Translations under genes and position numbers: made by a program
Source: Stappia sp. 28M-7
Lineage (GTDB): Bacteria; Pseudomonadota; Alphaproteobacteria; Rhizobiales; Stappiaceae
Reading direction: 5' to 3'
Assembly: GCF_014252955.1 (NCBI RefSeq)
Contig: NZ_JACMIA010000001.1
Span: 2,750,258-2,814,257, forward strand
DNA: 64,000 nt
Notes under the pieces: model-generated
Told to the model about the DNA's origin: nothing
The model's input: the letters and a program-made list of their open reading frames with translations, nothing else
Databases searched by the model: none
Shown: in pieces, positions 29,615 through 38,342 of the stretch
Layout of the letters: each line of letters opens with the position of its first letter
Numbering within the stretch: the first letter of the stretch is position 1

Positions 29615-30145
29615 TCAGAAATTCTCGCCGGCCCTGCGGAGCTGCTCGATCCGCGCCTTTTCCAGTCTGGTCGCGCGCCCGGCCTCGTCGAACGGCACCT
29701 TGAAATTGAATGCCGTTGGCGTCGGCCCATGGTCATGCAGATGCTCATGGCGGACAACAGCATCCGCCCAGCTGGGCGGGGCCGTATCCATGTGCCACCA
29801 CATCACCAGCGGCGGCCATGCCGGCTTGTCGAACCATTCGCGACCGCGCTTCAACGCCGCTGCGTGAAGGCCGAAATAGGTGAACACGAACAGGGACTCC
29901 AGATCCCTCCATAAGGACAGGGTTGCTGGCGACCACCCGTCTCCGCGCTCCTCGTAGAACCTGGGATAGACCTCCGCGCCCCACGAGGGCGGGCCGGGAT
30001 CGGAAGCATAGCCGGAGCGCGCAATCAGCCCCTCGCACCGGTCCGCCAGTGCCAGGATCGGGTCGTTCAACTGCTGAAAGCCCTCGTTGGCCGGATCATC
30101 GGCGGGCTTCCTGAAGATACCGAACGTGTAAAGAGCCAAGGGCAT
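29615..30145 (-). CDS. DUF3291 domain protein
   Basis: A 176-residue cytoplasmic protein of the DUF3291 family. It starts MPLALYTFGIFRKPADDPAN and contains RDLESLFVFTYFGLHAAALKRG, PPLVMWWHMDTAPP and EHLHDHGPTPTAFNFKVPF, the family blocks. Related proteins have a ferredoxin-like dimeric barrel fold similar to antibiotic biosynthesis monooxygenases; function is unknown. The ATG at 30145 precedes the fold start; an upstream in-frame extension is arginine-rich and unlikely. It converges with the methyltransferase. Confidence 0.8.
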   Translation of the reverse strand: MPLALYTFGIFRKPADDPANEGFQQLNDPILALADRCEGLIARSGYASDPGPPSWGAEVYPRFYEERGDGWSPATLSLWRDLESLFVFTYFGLHAAALKRGREWFDKPAWPPLVMWWHMDTAPPSWADAVVRHEHLHDHGPTPTAFNFKVPFDEAGRATRLEKARIEQLRRAGENF

Positions 30146-30297
30146 CCGATGCCTCCCTCGAGGAAACCGGGTTTCACGGCGTCGGCCCGCCACGCTCCCG
30201 TTCCCCTGTCACCGCCGCGTCATCCGTTCCTGCTACCAAAGTTTCGATGTCGGCGCGACCCAACCCTCGCCCGGCCTCGACCCGCAAAACTTCACAG

Positions 30298-30323
30298 CGG
30301 CCGGCTTGTCCGGCCGTTTTTTT
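30298..30323 (+). terminator. Orphan intrinsic terminator upstream of tyrS
   Basis: CGGCCGG-CTTGT-CCGGCCG stem with seven T. On the plus strand no gene ends just before it: the preceding DUF3291 gene is on the minus strand and begins at 30145. It may end a short RNA or act as a leader attenuator for tyrS (start 30476). The rest of 30146-30475 shows no gene. Confidence 0.75.
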
Positions 30324-30475
30324 GTTCGCGGTTGCGCGCACCGCCGCTGCTTGCGCTTTTTGCATGGCAGCCGCCAGCGGCCTGATTTGTCCGTGATCTC
30401 CGCAGCGAGTTCGGCTAAGAAATGCGGGCCCTTTCGGGGCGCGTTTCATGTCACCACAAGATGCAGATTGGCAAG

Positions 30476-31732
30476 ATGACCGGATTCAAGTCGGATTTCC
30501 TGAGGACCCTTAGCGAGCGTGGCTTCATCCACCAGATGTCGGATGAGACCGGGCTCGACGATCTCCTGCGGACTCAGACGGTCACCGCCTATATCGGCTA
30601 TGATCCGACGGCATCCAGCCTGCATGTCGGTCATCTGATGCAGATCATGATGCTGCACTGGTTCCAGGCGACCGGCCACCGGCCGATCTCGCTGATGGGC
30701 GGCGGCACGGGCATGGTCGGCGACCCCTCCTTCAAGGAGGAGGCCCGCAAGCTGATGACCGTGGAAATGATCGAGGACAACATCGCCTCGATCAAGCGCG
30801 CCTTTTCCAACTACATCGACTACGACAAGGGCCCGCTCGGCGGCGGCCTGATGATCAACAACGCGGACTGGCTGCGCCCGCTCAACTACCTGGAGTTCCT
30901 GCGCGACGTCGGACGCCATTTCTCGGTCAACCGGATGCTGTCCTTCGACAGCGTGAAAACCCGTCTCGACCGCGAACAGTCGCTGTCCTTCCTCGAATTC
31001 AACTACATGATCCTGCAGGCCTACGACTTCGTCGAACTGGCCCGTCGCTACGACTGCCGGCTCCAGATGGGCGGCTCCGACCAGTGGGGCAACATCGTCA
31101 ACGGCATCGACCTTGGCCACCGCATGGGCACCCAGCAGCTCTATGCGCTGACCTCGCCGCTGCTGACCACCTCGTCGGGCGCGAAGATGGGCAAGACGGC
31201 CTCGGGCGCCGTCTGGCTCGATGCCGATCTGCTGTCGGTCTATGACTTCTGGCAGTACTGGCGCAACACCGAGGACGGCGACGTCGAGCGCTTCCTCAAG
31301 CTCTTCACGGTTCTGCCGCTGGACGAGATCGCCCGGCTTGCCGCCCTTGGCGGCTCGGAGATCAACGAGGCGAAGAAGGTGCTCGCCACCGAAGTCACGG
31401 CCATCCTTCATGGCCGCAAGGCTGCCGAGGAAGCGGCCGAGACCGCGCGCCGTGCCTTCGAGGAAGGTGCGCTGGCCGAGGGCCTGCCGACGGTGGAGAT
31501 CGCTCGCGGCGAGATTGAGGCCGGTCTCGGCCTGCTGGCCGCCTTCGTCACCGCCGGCCTGTGCGCCTCCAACGGCGAGGCCCGTCGGCAGGTCAAGGGT
31601 GGCGGCCTTCGCGTCAACGACGTGGTCGCAGAAGACGAGAAGCGCGTGCTCGGCACGTCCGATCTCGTGGACGAGGGCGTCATCAAGCTCTCGCTCGGCA
31701 AGAAAAAGCATGTGCTGCTGAAAGCCGTCTGA
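30476..31732 (+). CDS. tyrS: Tyrosyl-tRNA synthetase
   Basis: Charges tRNA-Tyr. The 418 residues contain the HIGH-type HVGH at about residue 50 ([15 protein letters not shown]), the tyrosine pocket [15 protein letters not shown], a KMSKS-type loop written KMGKT at about residue 237, and a C-terminal S4 RNA-binding domain ([19 protein letters not shown]). The ATG at 30476 ([17 protein letters not shown]) is the family start; ATGs at 30461 and a GTG at 30422 are in frame but unlikely. A terminator follows at 31771. Confidence 0.96.
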   Translation: MTGFKSDFLRTLSERGFIHQMSDETGLDDLLRTQTVTAYIGYDPTASSLHVGHLMQIMMLHWFQATGHRPISLMGGGTGMVGDPSFKEEARKLMTVEMIEDNIASIKRAFSNYIDYDKGPLGGGLMINNADWLRPLNYLEFLRDVGRHFSVNRMLSFDSVKTRLDREQSLSFLEFNYMILQAYDFVELARRYDCRLQMGGSDQWGNIVNGIDLGHRMGTQQLYALTSPLLTTSSGAKMGKTASGAVWLDADLLSVYDFWQYWRNTEDGDVERFLKLFTVLPLDEIARLAALGGSEINEAKKVLATEVTAILHGRKAAEEAAETARRAFEEGALAEGLPTVEIARGEIEAGLGLLAAFVTAGLCASNGEARRQVKGGGLRVNDVVAEDEKRVLGTSDLVDEGVIKLSLGKKKHVLLKAV

Positions 31733-31770
31733 GCGCTCGACCGCCCTTCGACACGGCCGACACGACTGCA

Positions 31771-31805
31771 AACCCCGGGCGCCCGCGCCCGGGGTTTCAT
31801 TTTTC
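31771..31805. terminator. Terminator after tyrS
   Basis: AACCCCGGGC-(6)-GCCCGGGGTT stem followed by CATTTTTC. It lies between the convergent tyrS and AsmA-like genes and has A's on the left side, so it may act in both directions. Confidence 0.82.
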
Positions 31806-31822
31806 AAAGGCGCGTCGGCCCC

Positions 31823-34800
31823 TCAGCGGTATTCGAAGATCTTGCGGAAGATGCCCGGCGCCATGGCAGAGGCCGGGTTGACCGTCAGCACCGGCTCGGC
31901 CAGCGAGCCGGTCAGCCGGTAAGTCACGCCGATCAGCCCCTCATCGGAGCCGCCGCCGAGCGCAAAGCCCAGGATCGGGATCTTGGCGAACAGGTTGTTG
32001 AGCGCGAAGACCGGCACGAACGTTCCGGTCATGTCCAGCGAACGCGCCGCCAGATTGACATTGCCCGACACCGTGCCGCCGATGGTCGGGCCGGCCAGCG
32101 TGCCGTCGGTGATGGTCAGCATGTCGCCACTGCGACGGAACTCCAGATCCAGCGCGCTGAACGTCGCCTCGCCGCTCCGTTCGGCCGCGGCCAGCAGCTG
32201 CTGCCTGCGCGGATCGCGCGCTTCGAGCACCCCCGGGCTGCGCGCAAGCTCGCGGATCGCCGGGTCCTCGGTAATCGCCAGCCGCTTGATCTTGAAGCGG
32301 CCGATCCAGTCGCTGGCCGACGGCATGGCGACCGACAGGATGCCGACGCCGCCGCGCATGCGGTCATAGAGATTGGCAAAGCGCAGGATCGCTCCGGTAT
32401 CCTGGAACGTGCCGGTCAACTCGCGTCCCTGCCCCTCCCCGGTCAGCTTCGCCTGGAACGTCGTCTTGCCGCCGGACGCGCCTGACAGCTCAAGCGCGCG
32501 CAACTCGCCGCCGGACTTGGACATGGCGAGCGACACGCCGGACAGGGTTACGCCGTTGAAGCCGATCAGCTGGCCGACCTCGGCATTGATCTTGAGTGCG
32601 GTCTTGTCCGCGGCACCGCCCTTGCTGCTCCCGCTCAGGCTGGCGATCAGCCCGCGCGCATCCAGCCGCGTTGCCTGCAGGTCGACGGTGATCTGCCGCC
32701 CGCGCTTGGACAGCCGCAAGCTGGCCTCGTCGCTTGCCCGCAAGGCGAAGCGCGAAAACTCCGCCCGCTCCAGATCGCCGGCAGCCGTCAGCGTGATGCC
32801 GCCGTCGATCTCCACCCCTTCCGAGGTCAGGCGGAAACCGCGGATCTCGCGGCGGCCTTCGACCTCGCTCATGCGGAACACCGCACGCGCGGCAACGCCG
32901 GGGCTCTTGCTCCAGCCAACCTCGGCCAGCTCGATGCTGGCCCGCGTCAGGTCGACCTCGTAGGACTGCCCGGCATCGGTTTCCTCGGTCGACAGTTTCA
33001 GCGGACCATTGACGAAGCCGCGAATGTCGATGCCGCGATCTGCGAGCTGTTCCGCCGTGACCTCGATCACGACCCCCTGCCGGGCGACGACGGCCTCGCC
33101 ATTGGCATTGTCGAAGGGCACGACGAGATCGAGATTGGCCGGCAAGCCGTCGAGCCGCCCGCGCCCCTTCAGCGACAGGCTTCCCTCGTCCACCGCGAAG
33201 GTCAGATCGGCACGGCTCAGCTTGTGGCCGCGGATCGGCCGATCGCTGGTGAACCCCTTGAGCGAGCCGGCAAGATCCCAGTCCACATCATCGACCCGCA
33301 CGTCCTTGACCAGGGCGAAGGTGGCGTTGAGCGTCATCTCGCCCGAGCCCGCCACATCGTCGGGAGCAAGGTCGTTGCGCGACAGCACCGTGAACGGTTC
33401 GGCGTCCAGTAGTGTCGCCAGCGACTTTGCCGGCCCCTTGGCCGTCAGCTTCAGGACGCCGGTCTTGTCGCCGCTCTCGCGGATGTCCGGCACCTTGAAC
33501 ACCGTGTCGCTGATGGCGATCTGTTCGCCCGGCCGCGCCACCATCACGCCGGAAGGCGACGTGATCGTCAGCACTTCATCGGCAACCTGGATGCGGCCGG
33601 ACAGGCCCTGCGCCACCGGCACCGTGCCGACGGTGCTGAGGCTGAGATCGGAGAAAGCGATGTCGACCTGTACGTCATCACCGGCCCAGCCCGGCGCCTC
33701 GTCGTCCACATCGAAGGCGGGCGGGCGCAGCGACACCGTCGCGCGTCCTCCCTCGATCCGGCCGTCGACGACATGCTCGATCACCCAGGCTCTTGCCGGC
33801 GGCATCATCGTGATGGGCCACAGCCGCTTCAGCGTGGCGACCGACATCGCGCCGCTCTGGACGGCGAGCGCCATGTAGGGACCGTCCTCGCCGATGCGCA
33901 GCGAGCCGGCGCCGTCCATTTCCGCCGACCCCGACCGCAGCGCCAGCTTGTCGAAATGGATCTCCTGCGTGTCCAGGTCCACGCGCCCTTCCGCCAGGAA
34001 CCTCTCCATGGCAAAGGGCGGCCCCGGAACATCCGACGGGCCAATGCGGGCATCGCGCGACACCACGCGGAAGGACCACGCCTCCTGCCATTCTCGCGGA
34101 GGCTCGACCACCCCCTCGAACGGCAGGAAGGTGTTGCCCCTCTGGTAATTGGACGGGACGATGCGGAAGCCAGGCGACCCTGCTTCCCAATAGAGCTGGA
34201 CGTCGATCGTGTCGAAGCCGACCACGGTGCGCCCGGTGTTGATCCAACCCGGCGAGACGATCACGCCCGCACGCGTGGTGCCGAAATTGCCTTCCGCGTC
34301 GACCGTCACATCGAGGCGCCCGCGCACAGGAATGCCGAGCCCCTTGCCCGCCCCCACCGAGGCGTCGATGGGCACGAACTCGCCGAGGGAAACGTCGTAC
34401 ACATCGACCCGCATCAGGCTTTCGCCGGTCTCCGCATCGGTGGAACGGCTCGCCTTGGCCTTCCACTGGCCGAGCCGGCCGGCAACCTGCGCGTCGACCT
34501 GCAGCGTGCCGTCGGCAGCCCTCGTCAGCTCCGCGTCGATGCCGCGCATCCGGTAGGTCTTCTCGCCCTCCAGCACGATCTCCGCGGAAACCAGTTCGAT
34601 GCGGGCAATGCCGCGCTGCGCCAGTTGCCCCACGGCAAGGCGAGCGGTGCGGTCGGCCGCTTCCGCGACCACGGCCATATCGGGGATCTCGCTGGAAGAT
34701 GCCGAGCGCGCCGCTCGCGCGATTTTCAGCCTGGCATGCTCCAGCCGGATCTCGGCCGGATGCAGGTCGCCGGTCAGCAGTGCTGCCGCATCAAGGGGGG

Positions 34801-35098
34801 CGGACACACGCGGCACGTGCAGCGACAGGTCGCTGTCGGCATCGACCTCGACGGAAAGATCGTGCAGCTCCACCTTTGGCGGCAGGCCTTCGGACAGGTC
34901 CACCGTAACCGCCCCGACCTCCAGCGTCGTTCCGGGCATCGAGGCGCGCTCGGCGATCATTCGCGCGAGATAGGGCACGGAAACCGGGCCATTGCCGAAG
35001 GTAACGATCAGTCCGCCGAACACCGCCAGCAATAGGACGCCGAGCGCCGCCAGGACATAGGTCCTCGTCCGCCACAGCCGAGGCTTGCGACGCAGCAC
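31823..35098 (-). CDS. Large AsmA/YhdP-like protein (DUF3971 family)
   Basis: A 1091-residue protein with one N-terminal membrane anchor (YVLAALGVLLLAVFGGLIVTFG) and a very long beta-rich periplasmic part, the plan of AsmA-like proteins now thought to bridge inner and outer membranes for phospholipid transport. The DUF3971-like core and a C-terminal AsmA_2-like module (FANLYDRMRGGVGILSV; GGTVSGNVNLAARSLDMTGTFVPVFALN) are recognisable. The GTG start at 35098 lacks a good ribosome-binding site. The frame stays open to a stop at about 35171, giving LLKRLIHRDRPLRD without any ATG, GTG or TTG, so a non-standard start further up is possible. It is divergent from bcp. Confidence 0.88.
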   Translation of the reverse strand: MLRRKPRLWRTRTYVLAALGVLLLAVFGGLIVTFGNGPVSVPYLARMIAERASMPGTTLEVGAVTVDLSEGLPPKVELHDLSVEVDADSDLSLHVPRVSAPLDAAALLTGDLHPAEIRLEHARLKIARAARSASSSEIPDMAVVAEAADRTARLAVGQLAQRGIARIELVSAEIVLEGEKTYRMRGIDAELTRAADGTLQVDAQVAGRLGQWKAKASRSTDAETGESLMRVDVYDVSLGEFVPIDASVGAGKGLGIPVRGRLDVTVDAEGNFGTTRAGVIVSPGWINTGRTVVGFDTIDVQLYWEAGSPGFRIVPSNYQRGNTFLPFEGVVEPPREWQEAWSFRVVSRDARIGPSDVPGPPFAMERFLAEGRVDLDTQEIHFDKLALRSGSAEMDGAGSLRIGEDGPYMALAVQSGAMSVATLKRLWPITMMPPARAWVIEHVVDGRIEGGRATVSLRPPAFDVDDEAPGWAGDDVQVDIAFSDLSLSTVGTVPVAQGLSGRIQVADEVLTITSPSGVMVARPGEQIAISDTVFKVPDIRESGDKTGVLKLTAKGPAKSLATLLDAEPFTVLSRNDLAPDDVAGSGEMTLNATFALVKDVRVDDVDWDLAGSLKGFTSDRPIRGHKLSRADLTFAVDEGSLSLKGRGRLDGLPANLDLVVPFDNANGEAVVARQGVVIEVTAEQLADRGIDIRGFVNGPLKLSTEETDAGQSYEVDLTRASIELAEVGWSKSPGVAARAVFRMSEVEGRREIRGFRLTSEGVEIDGGITLTAAGDLERAEFSRFALRASDEASLRLSKRGRQITVDLQATRLDARGLIASLSGSSKGGAADKTALKINAEVGQLIGFNGVTLSGVSLAMSKSGGELRALELSGASGGKTTFQAKLTGEGQGRELTGTFQDTGAILRFANLYDRMRGGVGILSVAMPSASDWIGRFKIKRLAITEDPAIRELARSPGVLEARDPRRQQLLAAAERSGEATFSALDLEFRRSGDMLTITDGTLAGPTIGGTVSGNVNLAARSLDMTGTFVPVFALNNLFAKIPILGFALGGGSDEGLIGVTYRLTGSLAEPVLTVNPASAMAPGIFRKIFEYR

Positions 35099-35294
35099 GT
35101 CTCGCAGCGGCCTGTCACGATGTATGAGGCGTTTCAGCAGTGTCCCGGTCCTTTGGGCATGGCAGTCTGATCATCCGCGATTCGCGGAAATCATTGTATG
35201 GCGCAAGGGGGATCCGCGCCTGTCTGCGATGCGTATCTGCAACCGGCGAGGAAACTTGCACCTTTCACTCTCCAAATGACCAAAGGAAGGCAGA

Positions 35295-35768
35295 ATGACG
35301 GAAATCACAGCCGGAAACGCCGCCCCTGATTTCGAGCTCGAACGGGACGGTGGCGGCACGCTGCGCCTGTCCGATCTGCGCGGACGCAAGGTGGTGCTCT
35401 ACTTCTATCCGAAGGACGACACACCGGGTTGCACCAAGGAGGCGATCGCCTTCACAGCACTGGCATCGCAGTTCGAGGCGGCCGGGGCGGTCATCGTCGG
35501 CATCTCGCCGGACACGGCGGCAAAGCACGACAAGTTCAAGGCCAAGCACGACCTTTCGGTGATCCTTGCCGCCGACCCGGATTCGGCCGTGGCGACCGCC
35601 TGGGGCGTGTGGGTCGAGAAGTCCATGTACGGCAAGAAGTACATGGGCGTGGAGCGCTCGACCTTCCTCATTGACGAGGCCGGCAAGATCGTCGAGACGT
35701 GGCGCAAAGTTAAGGTGCCCGGCCACGCGGAAGCCGTGCTGGAGGCCGTCCGCGCCGCCGGCGGCTAA
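35295..35768 (+). CDS. bcp: Thiol peroxidase of the Bcp/PrxQ type
   Basis: Reduces hydrogen and organic peroxides. The 157 residues include the thioredoxin-fold VVLYFYPKDDTPGCTKEAIAF block with the peroxidatic Cys. The second Cys five residues later, present in E. coli Bcp, is replaced (TKEAIAF) and I see no other Cys, so this is a one-Cys type that would need an external thiol for resolution. AGGAAGG precedes the ATG. The DUF455 gene follows after 63 bases. Confidence 0.94.
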   Translation: MTEITAGNAAPDFELERDGGGTLRLSDLRGRKVVLYFYPKDDTPGCTKEAIAFTALASQFEAAGAVIVGISPDTAAKHDKFKAKHDLSVILAADPDSAVATAWGVWVEKSMYGKKYMGVERSTFLIDEAGKIVETWRKVKVPGHAEAVLEAVRAAGG

Positions 35769-35831
35769 GCCGGGCAAGCGCTGCAGGCGCCGGATCCGTC
35801 CGGCGCCGCTCCCGGCGCCAGCGGAGATCAC

Positions 35832-36728
35832 ATGCAAGTTCCCCCAGACAGCACGGTTCGGCCTCACGGTTCCCACACCCGCGTCTCGCCGGGCAAGGCG
35901 GAGACGGCGGACTACACCCCTGCCTCGCTCGCCTGCGGCGCACGGCGAGTCGTCGCCTCCCGCTCGCTCGATGAAAAGACCAACGTGGCGCACGCCACCG
36001 CCCGCGCCTGGTTCGGCCGCACGCTTTCGTTGCGCCGACGGACGGGCAGCGAGCGCATGCCCGACCAGCCGGGACGGCCGGACACGCCCGTCCTGCTGCC
36101 GCCGCGCGACATGCCCAAGCGCGCCGTCGGCGGAACGTCCGGGCGCATCGCCCTGCTGCACTCCCTCGCCCATATCGAGCTGAACGCCGTCGACCTGACC
36201 TGGGACATGGTCGGGCGCTTCGCCGACCGGGCGCTGCCCCGCTCCTTCTTCGACGATTGGGTGCGCGTCGGGCTGGAGGAGGCCAAGCATTTCTCGCTGC
36301 TGCGCCGGCGGCTGGAGGATCTCGATTCGCATTACGGCGCCCTTCCCGCCCATCACGGGCTGTGGGAGGCCGCCGAAAGCACCGGCGACGACCTCGCCGG
36401 GCGCCTTGCCGTCATCCCCCTGGTGTTGGAGGCGCGCGGCCTCGACATCACCCCGCCGATGATCGAGAAGGCGCGCGGGCGCGGCGATCCGGAGACGGCG
36501 GCGATCCTGGAGATCATCTATCGCGACGAAAAGCGCCACGTCGCCTTTGGCGCCAAGTGGTTCCGCTATTTGTGCGACAAGGAACGCTGCGACCCCGAGC
36601 GGCGTTTCCAGGATCTGGTGCGCCGTCATTTCAAGGGCGGGCTGAAGCCTCCGTTCAACGACCGGGCACGCTCCGAGGCCGGCCTTACGCCCGGCTTCTA
36701 CCGTCCCCTCGCCCGCCTGATCGGCTGA
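35832..36728 (+). CDS. DUF455 ferritin-like protein
   Basis: A 298-residue member of the DUF455 family with a ferritin-like four-helix bundle. The Glu/His pattern expected for a di-iron site is present: HSLAHIELNAVDL, GLEEAKHFSLL, LEARGLDIT and IYRDEKRHVAFG. The activity is not established for the family. It sits between bcp and an M23 peptidase, an order seen in many Rhizobiales; a link to peroxide or iron handling is only an inference. The first ~50 residues are less conserved and an internal start is possible. Confidence 0.87.
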   Translation: MQVPPDSTVRPHGSHTRVSPGKAETADYTPASLACGARRVVASRSLDEKTNVAHATARAWFGRTLSLRRRTGSERMPDQPGRPDTPVLLPPRDMPKRAVGGTSGRIALLHSLAHIELNAVDLTWDMVGRFADRALPRSFFDDWVRVGLEEAKHFSLLRRRLEDLDSHYGALPAHHGLWEAAESTGDDLAGRLAVIPLVLEARGLDITPPMIEKARGRGDPETAAILEIIYRDEKRHVAFGAKWFRYLCDKERCDPERRFQDLVRRHFKGGLKPPFNDRARSEAGLTPGFYRPLARLIG

Positions 36729-36846
36729 TCGGATTCTCGAATTCGGACAGTTCCTTAGCTTTTGTTAACCTTAACGGGGGCATGATCGGATCCGAAGAAG
36801 GTGCCGCGTATGTGTCTGGCACCGCCGGGAACGGGTCCACAGACGA

Positions 36847-38244
36847 ATGACAGGACACGCAGGAAACGGCCGCGGGGGTTTCGGCAAGCGGAAAGAGCCG
36901 CACCGGGTGATTATCGCCCGTGGCGACAATGTCCGCAGCTTTACCATTTCCCCGCTCGTGGCAGGCCTGGCGACTGCGGTCGGCACCATGCTCGCGGTCG
37001 GCTATATCGGCGCCACCGCCTATCTCGTCCTGCGCGACGACATCATCCAGTCTTCGGCCGAGCGCCAGGCGCAGATGCAGCTGTCTTACGAGGACCGCAT
37101 CGCCTCGCTGCGCTCGCGCATCGACCAGCTGACCAGCCGCCGCGTGCTTGAGCGCCGCAGCATCGAGGAGCAGCTCGCCGACGTGGTCGAGCGCCAGCGC
37201 GATCTCGACACGAGGCAGGCGCGCGTCTCCGGCCTGCTGGCCAAGGCTGCCGAGAACGGCATCCGCGTCGCGGTCGGCAGCCCGGTGCCGGCGGCAAAGC
37301 CCGCAACACCGGTCGTCGCGCTCGGCTCGATCGATGCTCCGACCGGCATCGGCGGCACGCCCGAACCCATCGAGATTTCGCCCGTTCTCAGCCTGCGCGG
37401 CACCAAGGCCGACTACAATGCCGCTGCCGAAGCCGCCGCCCGTCAGGGCGCCGCCGCTCCCGGCAAGCCGCTGCGAGACCTTGCGCCGGAGGCAGCCGCC
37501 TCCCAGCCCCAGACGCCCGCAAGCCAGCCTGCCCCCGACCAGCGCGTGGAGTTGATCGACAACGTCAACGCCGCCCTCGACCGCATGGACGGCGAAGCCC
37601 ACGCCGCGCTCGACGTCATCGCCGTGACCGCGGAGCGCGACGCGGTGACCATCGCCGATGCGGCCGACGAGCTCGGCCTGCAGCTTGCCGGCGTCAAGAC
37701 GGACCTTGCCTCCAGCCAGGGCGGTCCCTTCGTTCCGCTCACTGGCTCCGATTTCGACTCGCGCATCGAGCGTGCCGAAAAGGCGCTGCTCGCCCTCTCC
37801 CAGGTCAAGGAAGCCGCCCGCGGCATCCCGCTCGCCTCGCCGGTCCCCGGCGCCGAGCTCTCCTCCTCCTTCGGCCCGCGCGTCGATCCGTTCCTCGGCC
37901 GCATGGCCATGCATACAGGCCTCGACTTCCGCGCGACCACGGGCGTCGCCATCCGCGCACCCGCCCCCGGCAAGGTGATCTTCTCTGGACGCAACGGCGG
38001 CTACGGCAAGTCGGTCGAGATCCGCCATCCCAGCGGTGTCGTCACCCGCTTTGCCCATATGAGCAGCATCAGCGTGAGCGAAGGCGACGAGGTCGTCACC
38101 GGCGACCGGCTCGGCTCGGTCGGCTCGACCGGGCGCTCGACCGGCCCGCACCTGCACTACGAGGTCCGCGTCAACGACCGGCCGCTCAACCCCATCCGCT
38201 TCCTGCGCACCGGCGAGAAGATCGCCACCTTGCTGCACGACTGA
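36847..38244 (+). CDS. M23 family metallopeptidase (LytM-type), membrane anchored
   Basis: A 465-residue envelope protein. After a short basic N-terminus comes a membrane segment (VAGLATAVGTMLAVGYIGATAYLVL), then a coiled coil (about 75-145, RIASLRSRIDQLTSRRVLERRSIEEQL), a low-complexity Ala/Pro linker and a C-terminal M23 domain. Zinc ligands are visible in MHTGLDFR (about 356) and HLHYEV (about 436). Such proteins cleave peptidoglycan cross-links or activate amidases, depending on the ligands; the H-x(3)-D and HxH set is complete, so it is probably an active endopeptidase. Upstream (36754-36776) lie two TTAAC half-sites reminiscent of CtrA boxes. Confidence 0.92.
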   Translation: MTGHAGNGRGGFGKRKEPHRVIIARGDNVRSFTISPLVAGLATAVGTMLAVGYIGATAYLVLRDDIIQSSAERQAQMQLSYEDRIASLRSRIDQLTSRRVLERRSIEEQLADVVERQRDLDTRQARVSGLLAKAAENGIRVAVGSPVPAAKPATPVVALGSIDAPTGIGGTPEPIEISPVLSLRGTKADYNAAAEAAARQGAAAPGKPLRDLAPEAAASQPQTPASQPAPDQRVELIDNVNAALDRMDGEAHAALDVIAVTAERDAVTIADAADELGLQLAGVKTDLASSQGGPFVPLTGSDFDSRIERAEKALLALSQVKEAARGIPLASPVPGAELSSSFGPRVDPFLGRMAMHTGLDFRATTGVAIRAPAPGKVIFSGRNGGYGKSVEIRHPSGVVTRFAHMSSISVSEGDEVVTGDRLGSVGSTGRSTGPHLHYEVRVNDRPLNPIRFLRTGEKIATLLHD

Positions 38245-38284
38245 TCAAGACCGGCGGGCAATGTGTAGCCCGCCCCGCAACGAC

Positions 38285-38312
38285 AAACGGCGCCCCGAGG
38301 GGCGCCGTTTTC
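38285..38312. terminator. Terminator between M23 peptidase gene and prfB
   Basis: AAACGGCGCCCC-GA-GGGGCGCCGTTTT inverted repeat. Symmetric A/T flanks suit termination of both convergent genes. Confidence 0.85.
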
Positions 38313-38342
38313 GTTTCTGCAGACAACTCCGCCGGGAAGGCG

